Assembly: GCF_014466955.1 (NCBI RefSeq)
Contig: NZ_AP023396.1
Location: 3,348,001-3,412,000 of the forward strand
Reading direction: 5' to 3'
Source of the DNA: Nocardia wallacei
GTDB lineage: Bacteria > Actinomycetota > Actinomycetes > Mycobacteriales > Mycobacteriaceae
Length of the DNA stretch: 64,000 bases
Position numbers and translations under genes: made by a program. Under the pieces are notes generated by a model. The model was not told the DNA's origin and did no database searches. It was given only the letters and a program-made list of their open reading frames with translations. Below, in pieces: positions 1-21,700 of this stretch (positions within the stretch are counted from its first letter, which is position 1; every line of letters starts with the position of its first letter).

Positions 1-7790
<7,790 letters not shown>

Positions 7791-7814
7791 ACCGAGCACG
7801 ATCAGGAGCCCCCG

Positions 7815-10800
7815 ATGGCCGACAACGACGAGCTTCGCCGGTATCTGAAGAAGACCGCGAAGGAGCTGTACGAAACCAAGCAACAACTGCGCGAGCTCAC
7901 CGACCGGTCGCAGGAGCCCATCGCGATCGTCGGCATGGCCTGCCGATACCCCGGCGGCGTGCGAACACCCGAGGAGCTGTGGCAGCTGACCGCGGCGGGC
8001 GTCGACGCCGTCGCCGAGTACCCGACCGATCGCGGCTGGGATCTGGAACGGTTGTTCGACCCGGATCCGGATGTGCCCGGCACCGTGTACACGCGGGCGG
8101 GCGGATTCCTGGACGGTATCGGCGATTTCGATGCCCCGTTCTTCGGGATCGGCCCACGGGAGGCGGCCGCGATGGATCCGCAGCAGCGCCTGATGCTGGA
8201 GGCGTCGTGGGAGGCACTGGAGGACGCGGGAATCGATCCGCACTCGTTGCGCGGCAGCGATACCGGTGTCTTCGCCGGGGTCATCCATCAGCACTACGGT
8301 CCGCGCGTCGGCTCCCACGCCATCACCGCCGAGACGGAAGGCCATGCCTACCTGGGTGTTTCGAACAGCGTGCTCTCCGGCCGGATCGCGTACACCCTGG
8401 GCTTGCAGGGCCCGGCGCTGTCGGTGGATACGGCGTGTTCGTCGTCGTTGGTGGCGATGCATCTGGCGTGTCAGGCGTTGCGGCAGGGGGATGCGTCGTT
8501 GGCGTTGGCGGGTGGGGTGACGGTGATGTCGGATCCGTCGTTGTTGATCGCGTTCGCGCGGCAGCGGGCGTTGTCGGCGGATGCGCGGTGTAAGGCGTTC
8601 GCGGCGGCGGCGGACGGGACCGGGTTCTCCGAGGGGCTCGGCGTGCTGGTGCTGGAGCGGCTGTCGGATGCGCGGCGGCTGGGCCACAACGTTCTTGCCG
8701 TGGTGCGGGGTTCGGCGGTGAATCAGGATGGCGCGTCGAATGGTTTGACCGCGCCGAATGGTCCGTCGCAGGAGCGGGTGATCGCGGCGGCGCTGGCGAG
8801 TGCGGGGTTGTCGCCGTCGGATGTGGATGCGGTGGAGGCGCACGGGACGGGCACCATGCTCGGGGATCCGATCGAGGCGCGGGCGCTGATCGGCGTCTAC
8901 GGCGCGCGCGGTGATGCGGGGCCGTTGCGTCTGGGGTCGCTCAAGTCGAATATCGGTCACACCTCGGCCGCGGCGGGCGTCGGTGGTGTCATCAAGATGG
9001 TCCAGGCCATGCGCCACGAGATGCTGCCGCGCACATTGCATGTGGACGAGCCGACACCCCACGTGGACTGGTCGGCCGGCACGGTGCGGCTGCTGACCGA
9101 GCCCGAGCCCTGGCGTGCCGGTGCGCGGATCCGCCGGGCCGGGGTGTCGTCGTTCGGAGTCAGCGGTACCAACGCGCACGTGATTCTCGAGGAGGCGCCC
9201 GCCGAGGCGGCGACCGGCACCCCCGGAAACGCCTCGGCGCAGCCGGTATCGGTGAACTCCGCAGCGCCGGAATGCGTTGCGCTGATGGTGTCGGCGAAGT
9301 CCGACGAGGCCGTGCGCGCCCAGGCGGAACGGCTGCGGCAGTGGCTGATCGAGCGGCCGGACGCGGATGTCTGGAGCGTAGCCGCCGCGCTGATCGGCAA
9401 CCGGGCGCGGTGGGACCGGCGCGGCGCGGTCGTCGGCGGTGATCGAGAACAGCTGCTGGCCGGTCTGGCCGACCTCGCCGTGGGCGAGACGGGGTCCGCG
9501 GTGATCGCCGGGCCGGTCGTCCCGGGGAAGACGGCGTTTCTGTTCACCGGGCAGGGTGCGCAGCGAGTGGGGATGGGTGCGGAGCTGTATCGGGTGTTCC
9601 CGGTGTTCGCGGCGGCCCTGGACGAGGTGTGCGCCGAGTTCGATCCGGTGCTCGGGGTGTCGTTACGGGAGGTGATGTTCACCGATCCCGCCGGGGTGCT
9701 CGATCGGACCGAGTTCACCCAGCCCGCGCTGTTCGCCTTCGAGGTGGCGTTGTTCCGGTTGGTCGAATCCTTCGGTGTCACACCGGATCTGCTGATCGGC
9801 CATTCGATCGGTGAGCTCACCGCCGCCTACGTGGCCGGGGTGTGGTCGCTGGCGGACGCGTGTGTGCTCGTGGCGGCGCGGGGCCGTCTGATGGGTGCGC
9901 TGCCCGCCGGCGGGGCGATGCTGGCGATCGCCGCGGCGGAATCCCGAGTGCCGGAACTGATCGCCGGGTTGGGCGGGCGAGTGTCGCCGGCCGCGGTGAA
10001 CGGCCCGGCCGCGGTGGTGCTCTCGGGTGACGCCGACGCGATCGAACAGGTGCGCTCGCGTGCCGTCGCCGCCGGGCACCGGACCAGCAGGTTACGGGTC
10101 AGCCATGCGTTCCATTCGGCGCTGATGGACCCGATGCTCGACGAATTCCGTTCGGCGGCAACCGGTGTGACCTATCGACCGCCGAAGATTCCGGTGATGT
10201 CGAACGAATCCGGCGCTCCGGCCGGGGACGCGGTGTGCGACCCGGAGTACTGGGTGCGGCAGGTGCGCGGTTGCGTTCGATTCGCCGCGGGCGTGGCCGC
10301 GCTGGCAGCGGCGGGCGCCCGGCGTTTCGTCGAGATAGGTCCGGACGCGGTGCTGGCGGCACTGGCTCGCGACTGCCTCGCCGAGGATCCGGAGCTCGAG
10401 CCACGCTCGGTGGTGGTCGCCGTCGGGCGGCGACCGGCCGCGGGACCGGAGAACACCGGCCCGGCGGCGAATATCGAAGTGACACAGTGTGTCACCGCGC
10501 TGGCGCAGCTGCACGTCGCGGGCGCGGAGGTGGCGTGGCCCGCGTTCTTCGCGGTGCGCGACGTGCACCGAGTCTCGCTGCCCACCTACGCTTTCCAGCA
10601 TCGGCGGTACTGGTTGGAGCCCAGCGACCCCGGCTCGGCCGCACCGGCGGACCATCCGGTGCTCACGGGCGTGATGGGGCTGGCCGGCACCGACGAGTGG
10701 TTGTTCACCGGCCGGCTCTCGCTGCGCAGCCACCCGTGGATCGCCGATCACAGGACCTACGGCACCGTGGTCGTGCCCAGCGCCACGCTGGTCGAGCTGC

Positions 10801-13800
10801 TCCTGGTGGCAGGTGGCCGGATCGGTTGCGAGGCCATCGAGGAGCTGACCCTGCAGGCGCCGATGCTGCCGACCGGCGCCGACGAGATCGAACTGCAGGT
10901 GCTGGTGCAGGCGGCCCAGGAGACCGGTCACCGGCCGTTCGACATCTACTTCCGCACCGCGCGCGACGGCGACTGGGTGCACACCGCCACCGGCGCGCTC
11001 GCGGCGGCAGGGGTGGGCGAGCCGGCGCTGCTGCCGCGGCTGCGTGACGAGCAGTGGCCGCCGATGGACGCGGAACCCGTTGACGCGGCGTCGATTCCGG
11101 AGCAGATCGCCGAGGACTACGGGCTCGAGTACGGCCCCGCGTTCATCGGCGTCCGCGCCGTATGGCAGCGCGCGGACACGGTCTTCTCGGAGCTGGTGCT
11201 GGATACCGCCGCCGCGGCGGAGCCCGGTCGCCACGAACTGCATCCGGCTCTGCTCGACATGGTCATGCACGCGGGGTTCTCCCAGTTGCTGCGGCGCGAC
11301 CCCGATCCCGATACCGGCAGGCTGCTGTTCCGCTGGGGCGGTGCCCGGTTACACGGTGTGGCGGGCGGGCGGTGGCCGGCCGAGGTGACGTCGTTGCGGG
11401 TGATGGCGATCGCGACCGGTCCCGAGACGATCTCGGTGGCGGCCGTGGATCCGGAGGGTGTGCCGATCGTGTCGGTCGACGCGGTGGTGATGCGGCCTTA
11501 TGACGTGCGGGAATTCCGCAGCACACGGCCCGGCGGCGACGCGGATCTGTATCGGCTGCGCTGGGAACCCGCGGTGGGTGTCGCGGCGGGGTCGAGCCGG
11601 GCGACGCCGACGATGGCGGTGCTCGCGGACACAGCGGTGCCGGGGATCGAGGCGAAGTACGACGCGGCCACCGACAGCGTTGCGGCACAACCTGTTCCGG
11701 ACGTGGTCGTGTGGCGGCCGGTCGCGCACAGCACGGCGTCCGGCGAATCGGCCGACCTCCCCGACGCGGTGCGGGCGGGCGTGCGGAGCGCGCTGGCGGG
11801 ACTGCGAGCGTGGCTGGCCGACGAGCGCCTGTCCGGCACTCGATTGGTGGTCGTCACCTCGGGCGGTGCGGGTCTGCCGGGCGAGGTTCCGCGGCCGGTC
11901 GAGGCGGCGGTGCAGGGCTTGGCGGGCAGCGCGCAATCCGAGCATCCGGGGCGGATCGTGCTCGTCGACGAGGACCCGGCGCGACCGGTGGACGCGGACC
12001 GCATCGCCGCGATCCTGAGATCCGGCGAACCACGGGTCGCCGTGCGTGCGGGGGAGATCCGGGTGCCTCGGCTGGTGCGCGCCCCCGCGGCGACGAAGGC
12101 CGACCGGGCCGCACCGTCGTTCGGCGACGGCACCGTGCTGATCACCGGCGGCACCGGTGGATTGGGCGCGGTGTTCGCGCGCCACCTGGTCACCGCGCAC
12201 GGCGCGCGCCGGTTGGTGCTGACCTCCCGTCGTGGGCCGGCGGCACCGGGCGCCGCGGCGCTGGTGGCCGACCTGGAACGAGCCGGAGCGGCGGTCCGGG
12301 TGGTGGCCTGTGATGTCACCGACCGCGATGCGGTGCGGAACCTGTTGGACGGCACGGAATCCGGCCGACCGCTGTCGATCCTGCATGCCGCGGGCGTACT
12401 CCAGGACGGCACCGTGGACTCGATGACCGGCGAGCGACTCGACCTGGTCATGGCGCCGAAGGTCGACGGGGCATGGCACCTGCACGAGCTCACCCGGGAC
12501 CGCGACGTCTCGGCGTTCGTGACCTTCTCGTCGGTCGCGACGCTGCTGGGCTCGTCCGGACAGGGCAACTACGCCGCGGCGAACGCCTTCCTGGACGCGC
12601 TGGCACAGCGGCGGCGGGCGGCGGGGTCGCCCGCGGTGTCGCTGGCGTGGGGACCGTGGCATTCCGGTGGCGGCATGGCCGACGATATGGACCGTGCCGC
12701 CCTGGCACGCTGGAGCCGGATGGGTCTGAGCCGACTCGCCGAGGACGCCGGGCTGCGCCTGTTCGACGCCGCCGTCGCCGGTACCGAGGCGCACGTGGCG
12801 CCGATCCGGTTCGACCCGAGCGCGGTGCGCCGCGAGTCCGACGCCGACGCGGTACCCGCGGTGCTGCGTGGCTTCGTGCGACGGGCGGCGCGCGCGGTGC
12901 CGCCCGAACCGAACCGGGCCGCCGGTTCGCTGGGCGCCCGGCTGGCCGACGTGCCTGCGGCGCGGCGCGGCGCGATCGTGCTGGAACTCGTCCGCGACCA
13001 GGTCGCCTCGGTACTCGGATTCGACTCCGGCGACGACATCCGGCCCGACCAGCGCTTCGACGAGATCGGCGTCGATTCGCTGGGTGCGGTCGAGTTCCGC
13101 AACCGGATGGCCAAGGCCGCGGGTGTGTCGTTGCCGTCGACGCTGGTGTTCGACCATCCGACACCCGCGGCGGTCGCGACGCTGGTGTTGTCGCGAGTGG
13201 AGCCGAAGGCGGCGGGTCGGCCGGCCGGAAAGCCGGTGCGCCGGGCGGCGACCGAGGAGCCGATCGCGATAGTGGGAATGGCCTGCCGGTTCCCCGGTGG
13301 CGCCGACTCACCGGAGGCGCTGTGGGATCTCGTCGCCTCGGGAACCGATGCGACCGGTGAGTTCCCGTCGGATCGCGGCTGGGATTTGGAGCGGTTGTTC
13401 GACGCGGATCCCGACAAGCCCGGCACCGTCTATACGCGCCGTGGCGGATTCCTGTATGACGCCGCGGATTTCGACGCGGGCTTCTTCGGGATCGGCCCGC
13501 GGGAGGCGTCGGCGATGGACCCCCAGCAGCGGTTGCTGCTGGAGGTGTCGTGGGAAGCGCTGGAGGACGCGGGGATCGATCCGAAGTCCTTGCGCGGCAG
13601 CGACACCGGGGTCTTCGCGGGGGCGGGGTACTCGGGTTACATCGATCGGGTCGTCGGGGACCTGGAGGGCTATCGGCTCACCGGCACCACCAGCAGCGTG
13701 ATCTCCGGGCGCGTGGCCTACGTCTTCGGTCTGGAAGGGCCGGCGGTTACGGTGGACACCGCGTGCTCGTCGTCGCTGGTGTCACTGCACCTGGCCTGCC

Positions 13801-16800
13801 AGGCGCTGCGCCAGGGCGAGAGCTCGCTGGCGCTGGCCAGTGGTGTGACGGTCGCCGCCAGTCCGTACCTCTACGTGGATTTCGCCCGCCAGCGCGGCCT
13901 TTCGCCCGATGGACGCTGCAAGGCATTCTCCGCCGCGGCCGACGGGGTCGCCTTCGCCGAGGGTGTCGGTGTGCTGGTGCTGGAGCGGTTGTCGGACGCG
14001 CGGCGTCATGGGCATGAGGTCCTTGCGCTGGTGCGGGGTTCGGCGGTCAATCAGGACGGTGCGTCGAATGGCTTGACGGCGCCGAACGGTCCGTCGCAGG
14101 AGCGGGTGATCGCGGCGGCGCTGGCGAGTGCGGGGTTGTCGCCGTCGGATGTGGACGCGGTGGAGGCGCACGGGACCGGGACGCCGCTGGGTGATCCGAT
14201 CGAGGCGCAGGCGCTGATCGCCGCCTACGGACAGGATCGGGCGGGGTCACCGCTGCGCATCGGGTCGATCAAGTCGAATATCGGCCATACCGTGGCGGCG
14301 GCCGGCGTCGGCGGCGTGATCAAGATGGTGCAGGCGCTGCGCCACGAGATCCTGCCGAAAACACTGCACGCGGAGCAGCCGAGCCCGCACGTGGAATGGT
14401 CGGCGGGCGAGGTCGAGCTGCTGACCGAAGCCCAGCCCTGGCCGTCCGGCGGGCGCATCCGCCGGGCCGGGGTCTCCTCCTTCGGCGTCAGCGGCACCAA
14501 TGCCCACGCCATCCTGGAAGAGGCCCCCGCACAACAACTTGCGGAGCTGCGACCGGCATCGGCGGAGCGGCCGTGGCCGCTGCTGGTGTCGGCGGTCTCC
14601 GAACCCGGGCTGCGGGCGCAGGCGCAACGGCTGCGGAACTGGCTGGAGAGCCGGCCGGGCAGCGATATCGCCGACCTGGCCCACTCCTCGGCGCAGTCGC
14701 GGTCCCACCTGGAATACCGGGCAGCGGTGGTCGGAGCGGACCGCGACCAGCTGATGTCCGGCCTGGCGGCGCTGGCCGCGGGAATGGATGCGCCGGGCGT
14801 GCTCGCGGGCGTCGCCGGTCCGGGCAAGACGGCCGTGTTGTTCACCGGGCAGGGCGCGCAGCGGGTGGGGATGGGCGCCGGACTGTACGCGGCATTCCCG
14901 GTGTTCGCCACGGCGCTGGATGAGGTGTGCGCGGTGATCGATCCGCTGCTGGGTCGCTCGCTGCGAGAGCTGATGTTCGACGGTCCGGAGGAACTGCTGG
15001 ATCGGACGGAGTTCACCCAGCCCGCGTTGTTCGCGTTCGAGGTCGCGCTGTTGCGGTTGCTCGAGTCCTTCGATGTCACACCGGATCTGCTGATCGGACA
15101 TTCGATCGGTGAACTCACCGCGGCCTATGCGGCCGGTGTGTGGTCGCTGCCGGATGCGTGTGCGCTGGTGGTGGCGCGCGGCCGGTTGATGGGAAGCCTG
15201 CCGCAGGGTGGGGCGATGCTGGCGGTCGCGATCGGCGTGGCCGACGTGGAAGAGATCGTGGCCGGATACGCCGACAGGTTGTCGCTGGCCGCGGTGAACG
15301 GTCCGTCGTCGGTGGTGGTGTCCGGCGACGCCGTGGCGATCGGCGAGGTGGAGGTGCGGGCCGCCGCGGCGGGCTACAAGACCAACCGGCTGCGAGTCGG
15401 CCACGCCTTCCACTCCGCGCTGATGGAGCCGATCCTGGCCGAGTTCGGTGCGGTGGCAAGGGGTTTGACCTACAGCATGCCGAGTGTTCCGGTGGTGTCC
15501 AATGTCAGCGGTGCGTTGGCCGGTGCCGAGTTGACCGATCCGGATTACTGGGTGGCACAGCTGCGCGGCTGCGTTCGCTTCGCGCCGGGGGTGGATGCGC
15601 TGGTCGCGGGCGGTGCCCGGCGTTTCGTCGAGGTGGGCCCCGACGCGGTCCTGGCGGCGATGACCCGCCGCTGCCTCGCCCGCGACCCCGATCTCGAGTC
15701 CCGTTCGACGGTGACCGCGACCGCCCGCCGCGGCAGCGATGAAGCGGCGCAGTTCGTGCGGTCGCTGGCCGAGGCCCACGTGTCCGGCGCCGAGGTGCGG
15801 TGGCGGTCGCTGTTCACGGGCCGGGAGGTGCGCCGAGTCCCGTTGCCCACCTACGCGTTCCAGCACCGGCGATACTGGCTGCGGCCCGCCGCCGAGGCCG
15901 CGCGGACGGGATCGGGTCATCCCGTGCTGACCGGCTTCGTGCACGTCGCCGGGAAGGACGAGTGGATACTCACCGGTCGCCTGTCGCACCGGGACCACCC
16001 GTGGCTGGCCGATCACGCCAGCCACGGCGTGCCGGTCGTGCCGAGCACCGCGCTGCTGGAGATGCTGCTGGTGGCCGGGCCGCGGTTCGGCTGCACCGGC
16101 GTCGAGGAACTCACGCTCGAGGGCCCGGTGCTGCCGCCCGAGGACGGTGACGTCGAACTGCAGGTGCTCGTCGACCCGGCGGACGGCACCGGTCGCCGCC
16201 AGTTCACCTGCCACCACCGCCTCGCCGACGCGGCGTGGGTGCGCAATGCCAGTGGCGTGCTGGCCTCCGAGCGCCCGGTCGGTGAGCCGCTGCTGGATCG
16301 GCTCCGGGCCGAGCCGTGGCCGCCGCTGGATGCCGAACCGGTCGACGCCGCGTGGATCCCCGCCCACATCGAGGCCGCGGCGGGACTCGAATACGGCCCC
16401 TCCTTCCGCGGCACCGACCACGCGTGGCGGCGCGGCGACACCGTATTCTCCGAGGTCACGCTGGATCCGGCCATCGACCCGGGCGGCTTCGACCTGCATC
16501 CGGGCCTGCTCGACGCGCTCGGGCACGCCGGTCTCGCCTGCCTGATGTGGCCGCAACTCGGCGGCAACCCCGATATCGGCAAGCTGCTGTTCCGCTGGGG
16601 TGGCGCCCGATTCCACGGCGTCAGGCGGCCGGGACGGCTGCGGGTGATCGCGGTGTCGAAGGGGGAGGACGCGATCGCCCTCGCGGCCACCGATCACGAG
16701 GGCAACCCGGTCGTCTCCATCGACGAAGCCGTCATGCGCTCCTACGATGTCGCTCGCCTGCGTGACTCGCTCGGCGGGGATATCGGAACCTACGAACCGC

Positions 16801-18749
16801 GCTGGACGCCGGTGGTCGCCGAGCCGGGCGCCGCCGAAACCGTGGCCGCGCTCGGCTCGGCCGCTGTCACCGATGTGCCGCAACGCTATCCGGACCTCGG
16901 CAGCCTGATCGCGTCCGGCGCGGAGCCCGACATCGTGGTGTGGTCCCCCGCGGCCGCGGACCACGGCGGTGTCGCGGCGGCGGATCACGGCGGTGTCGCG
17001 GCGGCCGCGGACCACGGCGGTATCGAGGCCGCGGACCACGGCGATGTCGCGGCCGCGGCGCACGGCTACACGCGCTCGGCACTGCGCATCGTGCAGGCGT
17101 GGCTGGGCGCCGCGGTCTCCGAGCGCGCCCGGCTGGTGGTGCTCACGCACAACGCCGCCGGTCTGGCCGGTGAGACCACGGATCCGGCCGCGGCCGCGGT
17201 GTGGGGCCTGCTCCGCAGCGCGCAGTCGGAATTCCCCGGCCGGATGGTGCTGCTCGACTGGCAGCTCGCCCCGGACACCGTGCCGCTGACGGCGGATGCC
17301 GTGCGCGCGGTGCTCGCCACCGGTGAACCCCAGATCGCCGTGCGCGGTGCGGCGATGCTGGCCCCGCGACTGGAGCGACTGCCCGAATCCGCCACGGCCG
17401 GACCGTCGTTCGGCTCGGGCACCGTGCTGATCACTGGCGGCACGGGCGCGCTCGGCGCGCTGCTGGCCCGGCATCTCGTCGTCGAGCACGGTGTGGAGCA
17501 CCTGCTGCTGGTCTCCCGCAGCGGTGAGAACGCCCCGGGCGCAGCGGCATTGATCTCCGAGCTGACCGACTTGGGCGCACACGCACGCGTCGCGTCGTGC
17601 GATCTCACGGACCGGTCCGCGGTGCGGAGCCTGGTGGATTCGATCCCGGGCGACCACCCCGTGACGGCCGTGATCCACGCGGCCGGCACGCTCGAGGACG
17701 CGACGATCCCCACCCTCGCCGCCGATCAGGTGGACCGGGTGCTGGCGCCGAAGGTCGACGCCGCGTGGAATCTGCACGAGGTGACGCGTGACGCGGACCT
17801 GTCCGCGTTCGTGCTGTTCTCCTCGATCGCGGGAATTCTCGGCTCCGCGGGGCAGGCCAACTACGCGGCCGCCAACAGTTTCCTGGACGCCCTGGCCGTC
17901 CGGCGCCGGGCCGAAGGCCTGCCCGCCGTCGCGCTCGACTGGGGCCTGTGGGAGCACACCGGGACCGGAACCGGCGGCATGGCGGCCATCTTGGACGACG
18001 CGGGCGTCGCGCGTCTGGCCCGCTCCGGCATGCGGCCCCTGCCGCAAGCCGACGGCCTCCGCCTGTTCGACACCGTCGCGGGCGGCGCATCGGCCCCGGT
18101 GCTCGTCCCGTTGCGCTTCGACCCGAATGCGCTGCGACGGGAAGCCGACGCCGAGGCGGTTCCGGCGCCGCTGCGCGGGTTCCTCCGGCCGCGGGCGACC
18201 GCGTCCGGGCGGCAAGGGGATTCACGCGGCTTCACCCTGGATCGAGTCCCTGCCGCCCAGCGGGAACAAGCCGTGCTCGACCTGGTTCTGGAGCAGGCCG
18301 CCGCGGTACTCGGCCACACCTCGACCGCGGAGCTGCGCCCAGACAAGGGATTCGACGAGATCGGCTTCGATTCCCTGGGCGGCGTGGAGTTGCGGAACCG
18401 GCTCGCGAAAGCGACCGGCCTGCCGTTGCCCTCGACGCTGGTGTTCGACTACCCGAACCTGGCCGAACTGGCCGGATACCTGCACGACCAGCTGGTTCGG
18501 TCGGCCGCCGCGCCACCGGCCGCCCCCCGGCCCACCCGGGACGAGCTCGCCCAGCTGGCGGCGCTGGTGGACCGGGTCCTCGCCGACGCCGAAGACGACG
18601 AGGCGACCGTCACCGCGTTGCTCGGCATCGGTGACCGCCTGCGCTCCCACCTCGGTGACCGGTGGCGGCCCGGCGAATACGACGACTTGGCCGCGCATTC
18701 CGGCGATGAGCTTTTTGATTTGATCGACGAGGAGTTCGGCGGACTATGA
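7815..18749 (+). CDS. Modular type I polyketide synthase, two KS-AT-DH-KR-ACP modules
   Basis: 3644 aa. ATG at 7815 is preceded by AGGAG at 7804-7808. Residues 1-33 form a charged coiled-coil docking helix (starts [13 protein letters not shown]) that should receive the chain from PKS1. Module 1: KS from 34 (active Cys208), AT (GHSIGE Ser664, HAFH), DH (His979 in [10 protein letters not shown]), KR (TGGTGGLG about 1443), ACP (Ser1755). Module 2: KS (Cys1984), AT (Ser2430), DH (His2734 in [10 protein letters not shown]), KR, ACP (Ser3520). The C terminus is a docking-like tail ([10 protein letters not shown]). All catalytic motifs that could be checked are intact. Both ATs look malonyl-specific and both KRs B-type (LQD, LED), so two successive trans double bonds are expected. 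The second KR's structural subdomain contains a tandem ADHGG repeat (residues about 3046-3085) not present in sister modules. The stop overlaps the PKS3 start (ATGA), implying coupled translation. Confidence 0.97.
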   Translation: MADNDELRRYLKKTAKELYETKQQLRELTDRSQEPIAIVGMACRYPGGVRTPEELWQLTAAGVDAVAEYPTDRGWDLERLFDPDPDVPGTVYTRAGGFLDGIGDFDAPFFGIGPREAAAMDPQQRLMLEASWEALEDAGIDPHSLRGSDTGVFAGVIHQHYGPRVGSHAITAETEGHAYLGVSNSVLSGRIAYTLGLQGPALSVDTACSSSLVAMHLACQALRQGDASLALAGGVTVMSDPSLLIAFARQRALSADARCKAFAAAADGTGFSEGLGVLVLERLSDARRLGHNVLAVVRGSAVNQDGASNGLTAPNGPSQERVIAAALASAGLSPSDVDAVEAHGTGTMLGDPIEARALIGVYGARGDAGPLRLGSLKSNIGHTSAAAGVGGVIKMVQAMRHEMLPRTLHVDEPTPHVDWSAGTVRLLTEPEPWRAGARIRRAGVSSFGVSGTNAHVILEEAPAEAATGTPGNASAQPVSVNSAAPECVALMVSAKSDEAVRAQAERLRQWLIERPDADVWSVAAALIGNRARWDRRGAVVGGDREQLLAGLADLAVGETGSAVIAGPVVPGKTAFLFTGQGAQRVGMGAELYRVFPVFAAALDEVCAEFDPVLGVSLREVMFTDPAGVLDRTEFTQPALFAFEVALFRLVESFGVTPDLLIGHSIGELTAAYVAGVWSLADACVLVAARGRLMGALPAGGAMLAIAAAESRVPELIAGLGGRVSPAAVNGPAAVVLSGDADAIEQVRSRAVAAGHRTSRLRVSHAFHSALMDPMLDEFRSAATGVTYRPPKIPVMSNESGAPAGDAVCDPEYWVRQVRGCVRFAAGVAALAAAGARRFVEIGPDAVLAALARDCLAEDPELEPRSVVVAVGRRPAAGPENTGPAANIEVTQCVTALAQLHVAGAEVAWPAFFAVRDVHRVSLPTYAFQHRRYWLEPSDPGSAAPADHPVLTGVMGLAGTDEWLFTGRLSLRSHPWIADHRTYGTVVVPSATLVELLLVAGGRIGCEAIEELTLQAPMLPTGADEIELQVLVQAAQETGHRPFDIYFRTARDGDWVHTATGALAAAGVGEPALLPRLRDEQWPPMDAEPVDAASIPEQIAEDYGLEYGPAFIGVRAVWQRADTVFSELVLDTAAAAEPGRHELHPALLDMVMHAGFSQLLRRDPDPDTGRLLFRWGGARLHGVAGGRWPAEVTSLRVMAIATGPETISVAAVDPEGVPIVSVDAVVMRPYDVREFRSTRPGGDADLYRLRWEPAVGVAAGSSRATPTMAVLADTAVPGIEAKYDAATDSVAAQPVPDVVVWRPVAHSTASGESADLPDAVRAGVRSALAGLRAWLADERLSGTRLVVVTSGGAGLPGEVPRPVEAAVQGLAGSAQSEHPGRIVLVDEDPARPVDADRIAAILRSGEPRVAVRAGEIRVPRLVRAPAATKADRAAPSFGDGTVLITGGTGGLGAVFARHLVTAHGARRLVLTSRRGPAAPGAAALVADLERAGAAVRVVACDVTDRDAVRNLLDGTESGRPLSILHAAGVLQDGTVDSMTGERLDLVMAPKVDGAWHLHELTRDRDVSAFVTFSSVATLLGSSGQGNYAAANAFLDALAQRRRAAGSPAVSLAWGPWHSGGGMADDMDRAALARWSRMGLSRLAEDAGLRLFDAAVAGTEAHVAPIRFDPSAVRRESDADAVPAVLRGFVRRAARAVPPEPNRAAGSLGARLADVPAARRGAIVLELVRDQVASVLGFDSGDDIRPDQRFDEIGVDSLGAVEFRNRMAKAAGVSLPSTLVFDHPTPAAVATLVLSRVEPKAAGRPAGKPVRRAATEEPIAIVGMACRFPGGADSPEALWDLVASGTDATGEFPSDRGWDLERLFDADPDKPGTVYTRRGGFLYDAADFDAGFFGIGPREASAMDPQQRLLLEVSWEALEDAGIDPKSLRGSDTGVFAGAGYSGYIDRVVGDLEGYRLTGTTSSVISGRVAYVFGLEGPAVTVDTACSSSLVSLHLACQALRQGESSLALASGVTVAASPYLYVDFARQRGLSPDGRCKAFSAAADGVAFAEGVGVLVLERLSDARRHGHEVLALVRGSAVNQDGASNGLTAPNGPSQERVIAAALASAGLSPSDVDAVEAHGTGTPLGDPIEAQALIAAYGQDRAGSPLRIGSIKSNIGHTVAAAGVGGVIKMVQALRHEILPKTLHAEQPSPHVEWSAGEVELLTEAQPWPSGGRIRRAGVSSFGVSGTNAHAILEEAPAQQLAELRPASAERPWPLLVSAVSEPGLRAQAQRLRNWLESRPGSDIADLAHSSAQSRSHLEYRAAVVGADRDQLMSGLAALAAGMDAPGVLAGVAGPGKTAVLFTGQGAQRVGMGAGLYAAFPVFATALDEVCAVIDPLLGRSLRELMFDGPEELLDRTEFTQPALFAFEVALLRLLESFDVTPDLLIGHSIGELTAAYAAGVWSLPDACALVVARGRLMGSLPQGGAMLAVAIGVADVEEIVAGYADRLSLAAVNGPSSVVVSGDAVAIGEVEVRAAAAGYKTNRLRVGHAFHSALMEPILAEFGAVARGLTYSMPSVPVVSNVSGALAGAELTDPDYWVAQLRGCVRFAPGVDALVAGGARRFVEVGPDAVLAAMTRRCLARDPDLESRSTVTATARRGSDEAAQFVRSLAEAHVSGAEVRWRSLFTGREVRRVPLPTYAFQHRRYWLRPAAEAARTGSGHPVLTGFVHVAGKDEWILTGRLSHRDHPWLADHASHGVPVVPSTALLEMLLVAGPRFGCTGVEELTLEGPVLPPEDGDVELQVLVDPADGTGRRQFTCHHRLADAAWVRNASGVLASERPVGEPLLDRLRAEPWPPLDAEPVDAAWIPAHIEAAAGLEYGPSFRGTDHAWRRGDTVFSEVTLDPAIDPGGFDLHPGLLDALGHAGLACLMWPQLGGNPDIGKLLFRWGGARFHGVRRPGRLRVIAVSKGEDAIALAATDHEGNPVVSIDEAVMRSYDVARLRDSLGGDIGTYEPRWTPVVAEPGAAETVAALGSAAVTDVPQRYPDLGSLIASGAEPDIVVWSPAAADHGGVAAADHGGVAAAADHGGIEAADHGDVAAAAHGYTRSALRIVQAWLGAAVSERARLVVLTHNAAGLAGETTDPAAAAVWGLLRSAQSEFPGRMVLLDWQLAPDTVPLTADAVRAVLATGEPQIAVRGAAMLAPRLERLPESATAGPSFGSGTVLITGGTGALGALLARHLVVEHGVEHLLLVSRSGENAPGAAALISELTDLGAHARVASCDLTDRSAVRSLVDSIPGDHPVTAVIHAAGTLEDATIPTLAADQVDRVLAPKVDAAWNLHEVTRDADLSAFVLFSSIAGILGSAGQANYAAANSFLDALAVRRRAEGLPAVALDWGLWEHTGTGTGGMAAILDDAGVARLARSGMRPLPQADGLRLFDTVAGGASAPVLVPLRFDPNALRREADAEAVPAPLRGFLRPRATASGRQGDSRGFTLDRVPAAQREQAVLDLVLEQAAAVLGHTSTAELRPDKGFDEIGFDSLGGVELRNRLAKATGLPLPSTLVFDYPNLAELAGYLHDQLVRSAAAPPAAPRPTRDELAQLAALVDRVLADAEDDEATVTALLGIGDRLRSHLGDRWRPGEYDDLAAHSGDELFDLIDEEFGGL
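8416..8641 (+). repeat. 226-bp KS block, copy 1 (identical to 19347-19572)
   Basis: This stretch around the KS active site of PKS2 module 1 is base-for-base identical to 19347-19572 in PKS3 module 1. A second identical stretch, 8850-9029 versus 19781-19960, has the same 10,931-bp offset. Between the blocks the two genes diverge at synonymous sites, as expected of patchy gene conversion rather than simple recent duplication. Confidence 0.9.
16950..17069 (+). repeat. In-frame tandem repeat encoding ADHGG-type units in the PKS2 second KR region
   Basis: About five imperfect units of 21-27 bp encode repeats of the form (A)AADHGGV, ending in AAAAHGY. They lie between the DH and the KR catalytic subdomain, where sister modules have a non-repetitive Ala/Glu-rich segment. 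The frame is kept, so the insert is probably tolerated as a loop. Confidence 0.85.
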
Positions 18750-21700
18750 ACAACGAGGAAAAACTCACCCGATACCTGCGCAAGGTCACAGGCGATCTGC
18801 GCACCGCCAACAAGCACATCCACGAGCTGGAAGAGCGTGCGCGCGAGCCGATCGCGATCGTCGGCATGAGCTGCCGGTTTCCGGGCGGTGTCGCAACGCC
18901 CGCGCAGCTGTGGGATCTGGTCGCCTCCGGGACCGACGCGGTCGGCGCGCTGCCCACCGACCGTGGGTGGAATCTGGAGCGGCTCTACGATCCCGACCCG
19001 GACGTGCCCGGCACGATATACACCCGCGAAGGCGGATTCCTCTACGACGCGGGCGAATTCGACGCGGGGTTCTTCGGCATCGGCCCCCGCGAGGCAGCGG
19101 TGCTGGACCCACAGCAGCGCCTGATGCTGGAGGCTTCGTGGGAGGCGCTCGAGGACGCGGGCATCGACCCGAACAGTCTGCGCGGCAGCGACACCGGCGT
19201 CTACTCCGGTGTCTTCCACCAGTACTACGGTCCGCGCGTCGGCTCACCGGAGCTCACCGCCGAGGCCGAAGGTCATGCCTACCTCGGCGTGGCGAGCTGC
19301 GTCCTGTCCGGCCGCGTCTCCTACACCTTCGGCTTCAAGGGTCCGACGCTGTCGGTGGATACGGCGTGTTCGTCGTCGTTGGTGGCGATGCATCTGGCGT
19401 GTCAGGCGTTGCGGCAGGGGGATGCGTCGTTGGCGTTGGCGGGTGGGGTGACGGTGATGTCGGATCCGTCGTTGTTGATCGCGTTCGCGCGGCAGCGGGC
19501 GTTGTCGGCGGATGCGCGGTGTAAGGCGTTCGCGGCGGCGGCGGACGGGACCGGGTTCTCCGAGGGGCTCGGTGTCGTGGTGCTGGAACGGCTGTCCGAC
19601 GCCCGGCGGCTCGGCCACAACGTCCTGGCGGTGGTGCGTGGCAGCGCGGTCAATCAGGACGGCGCGAGCAAGGGTCTCACCGCACCGAACGGGCCCGCGC
19701 AGGAACGCGTCATCACCCAGGCGCTCGCCAATGCCGGTCTGGACCCCCAAGACATCGATGTGGTCGAGGCGCACGGCACCGGCACCATGCTCGGGGATCC
19801 GATCGAGGCGCGGGCGCTGATCGGCGTCTACGGCGCGCGCGGTGATGCGGGGCCGTTGCGTCTGGGGTCGCTCAAGTCGAATATCGGTCACACCTCGGCC
19901 GCGGCGGGCGTCGGTGGTGTCATCAAGATGGTCCAGGCCATGCGCCACGAGATGCTGCCGAAGACGTTGCACGTGAATGCGCCCACACCGCATGTGGACT
20001 GGTCGGCGGGCACCGTGCGGCTGCTGACGGAGAACCGGCCGTGGCCGGCGGGGGAACGGGTCCGGCGGGCCGGCATCTCCTCCTTCGGCGCCAGCGGCAC
20101 CAACGCGCACCTCATTCTCGAGGAAGCGCCCGCCGAGGCGGTCGTCGGCGACCCCGCGCCCGAGCCGGACGCGCCGCCGAGCGTCACCTCCGAGGTCGTC
20201 GCGCTGCTCGTCTCGGCGAAATCCGAGGCCGGCCTGCGGGCGCAGGCGGAACGTCTGCGGCAGTGGGTGATTCGTGATCCCGGAACGGATATGCGAGACC
20301 TGGCGCGGGCTCTGGTCACCTCGCGTGCCCACTTGGATTGGCGCGGCGCGGCCGTGGGCCGGGACCGGGAGGAGTTGCTGGCCGGTCTCGCGGCTCTCGC
20401 CGACGGCGTGCCCGGCGCCGGGACGGTCCACGGTGTCGTCGGCACGGGCCGTACCGCGTTCCTGTTCACCGGCCAAGGCGCGCAGCGGGTCGGCATGGGC
20501 GCGGGTCTGTACCGCGCGTTTCCGGCTTTCGCGGCGGCGCTGGACGAGATCTGCGCCCGGTTCGATCCGTTGCTGGGGCGCTCGTTGCGGGAGTTGATGT
20601 TCGAAGGCCCGGAGGAGATCCTGACCCGGACGGAGTTCACCCAGCCTGCGCTGTTCGCGTTCGAGGTGGCGTTGTTCCGGTTGGTCGAATCGTTCGGCGT
20701 CACACCGGATGTGCTGCTGGGTCATTCGATCGGCGAGCTGGCCGCCGCGTATGTCGCCGGGGTGTGGTCGCTACCCGACGCCTGCGCGCTGGTAGCGGCG
20801 CGCGGCCGGCTGATGGGCGCGCTGCCGCCGGGCGGGGCGATGCTGGCGGCGGCCCTCTCCGAGGACGAGGCGGCGCGAGTACTGACCGGCTACCAGGGGC
20901 GGGTGTCGCTGGCAGCGGTGAACGGACCCGCGTCGGTGGTATTGTCCGGCGACGCCGACCTGGTCGGTGAGATCGAGCGACGGTTCGCGGAGCAGGGACG
21001 CAAGACCAGCAGGCTGCGGGTGAGCCACGCCTTCCACTCCGCGCTGCTGGATTCGATGCTCGACGAATTCCAGGCGGTGGCAGCGACTCTGGCCTATCGG
21101 AGCCCGGCGATCCCGATCGTGTCCAACGTATCCGGGGAGATGGCCGAGCACGAGCTGACCGATCCGGCGTACTGGGTGCGCCAGGTGCGAGCGGCCGTGC
21201 GATTCGCGCCGGGCGTCCGAGCCCTGGCCGACGCCGGGGTACGGCGGTTCCTCGAGATCGGCCCGGACGCCGTCCTGGCCGCCATGACCCGCCAGTGCCT
21301 GGCCGAGGAACCCGACCTCGAAGCGCGAGCCACGGTGGCCGCCGCCGGCCGCCGGGACGCGGAGGAGACCGCACAGTTCACCACCTTCCTGGCGGCCGCA
21401 CACGTCGCGGGTCTGCGGGTGGACTGGAGCCCGCTCTACGAGAACCGGCCCGCACGACGAATCACGTTGCCCACCTACGCATTTCAACGCCGGCGGTACT
21501 GGCTGCCCGCGAGCGCCGGCGCGGGCGATGTGGGCCGGGCCGGGCTCACGGCCGTCGACCACCCGATGCTGGGCGCGGCCGTTTCCCTGGCCGGCGCCGA
21601 CGAATGGTTGTTCACCGGCCGGTTGTCGCTGACGACGCAGCCCTGGATCGCCGATCACACGGTGTTCGGCGCGGTGCTGCTGCCGGGCACCGGATTCGTG

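Noticed and set aside
16950..17069. CRISPR array
   Set aside because: The repeats are contiguous, in frame and without spacers; they are a coding tandem repeat.
14247..18215. Very long antisense open frame (1322 codons) opposite PKS2
   Set aside because: Mirror of codon-position GC bias; the sense strand has intact KS, AT, DH, KR and ACP motifs over the same bases.
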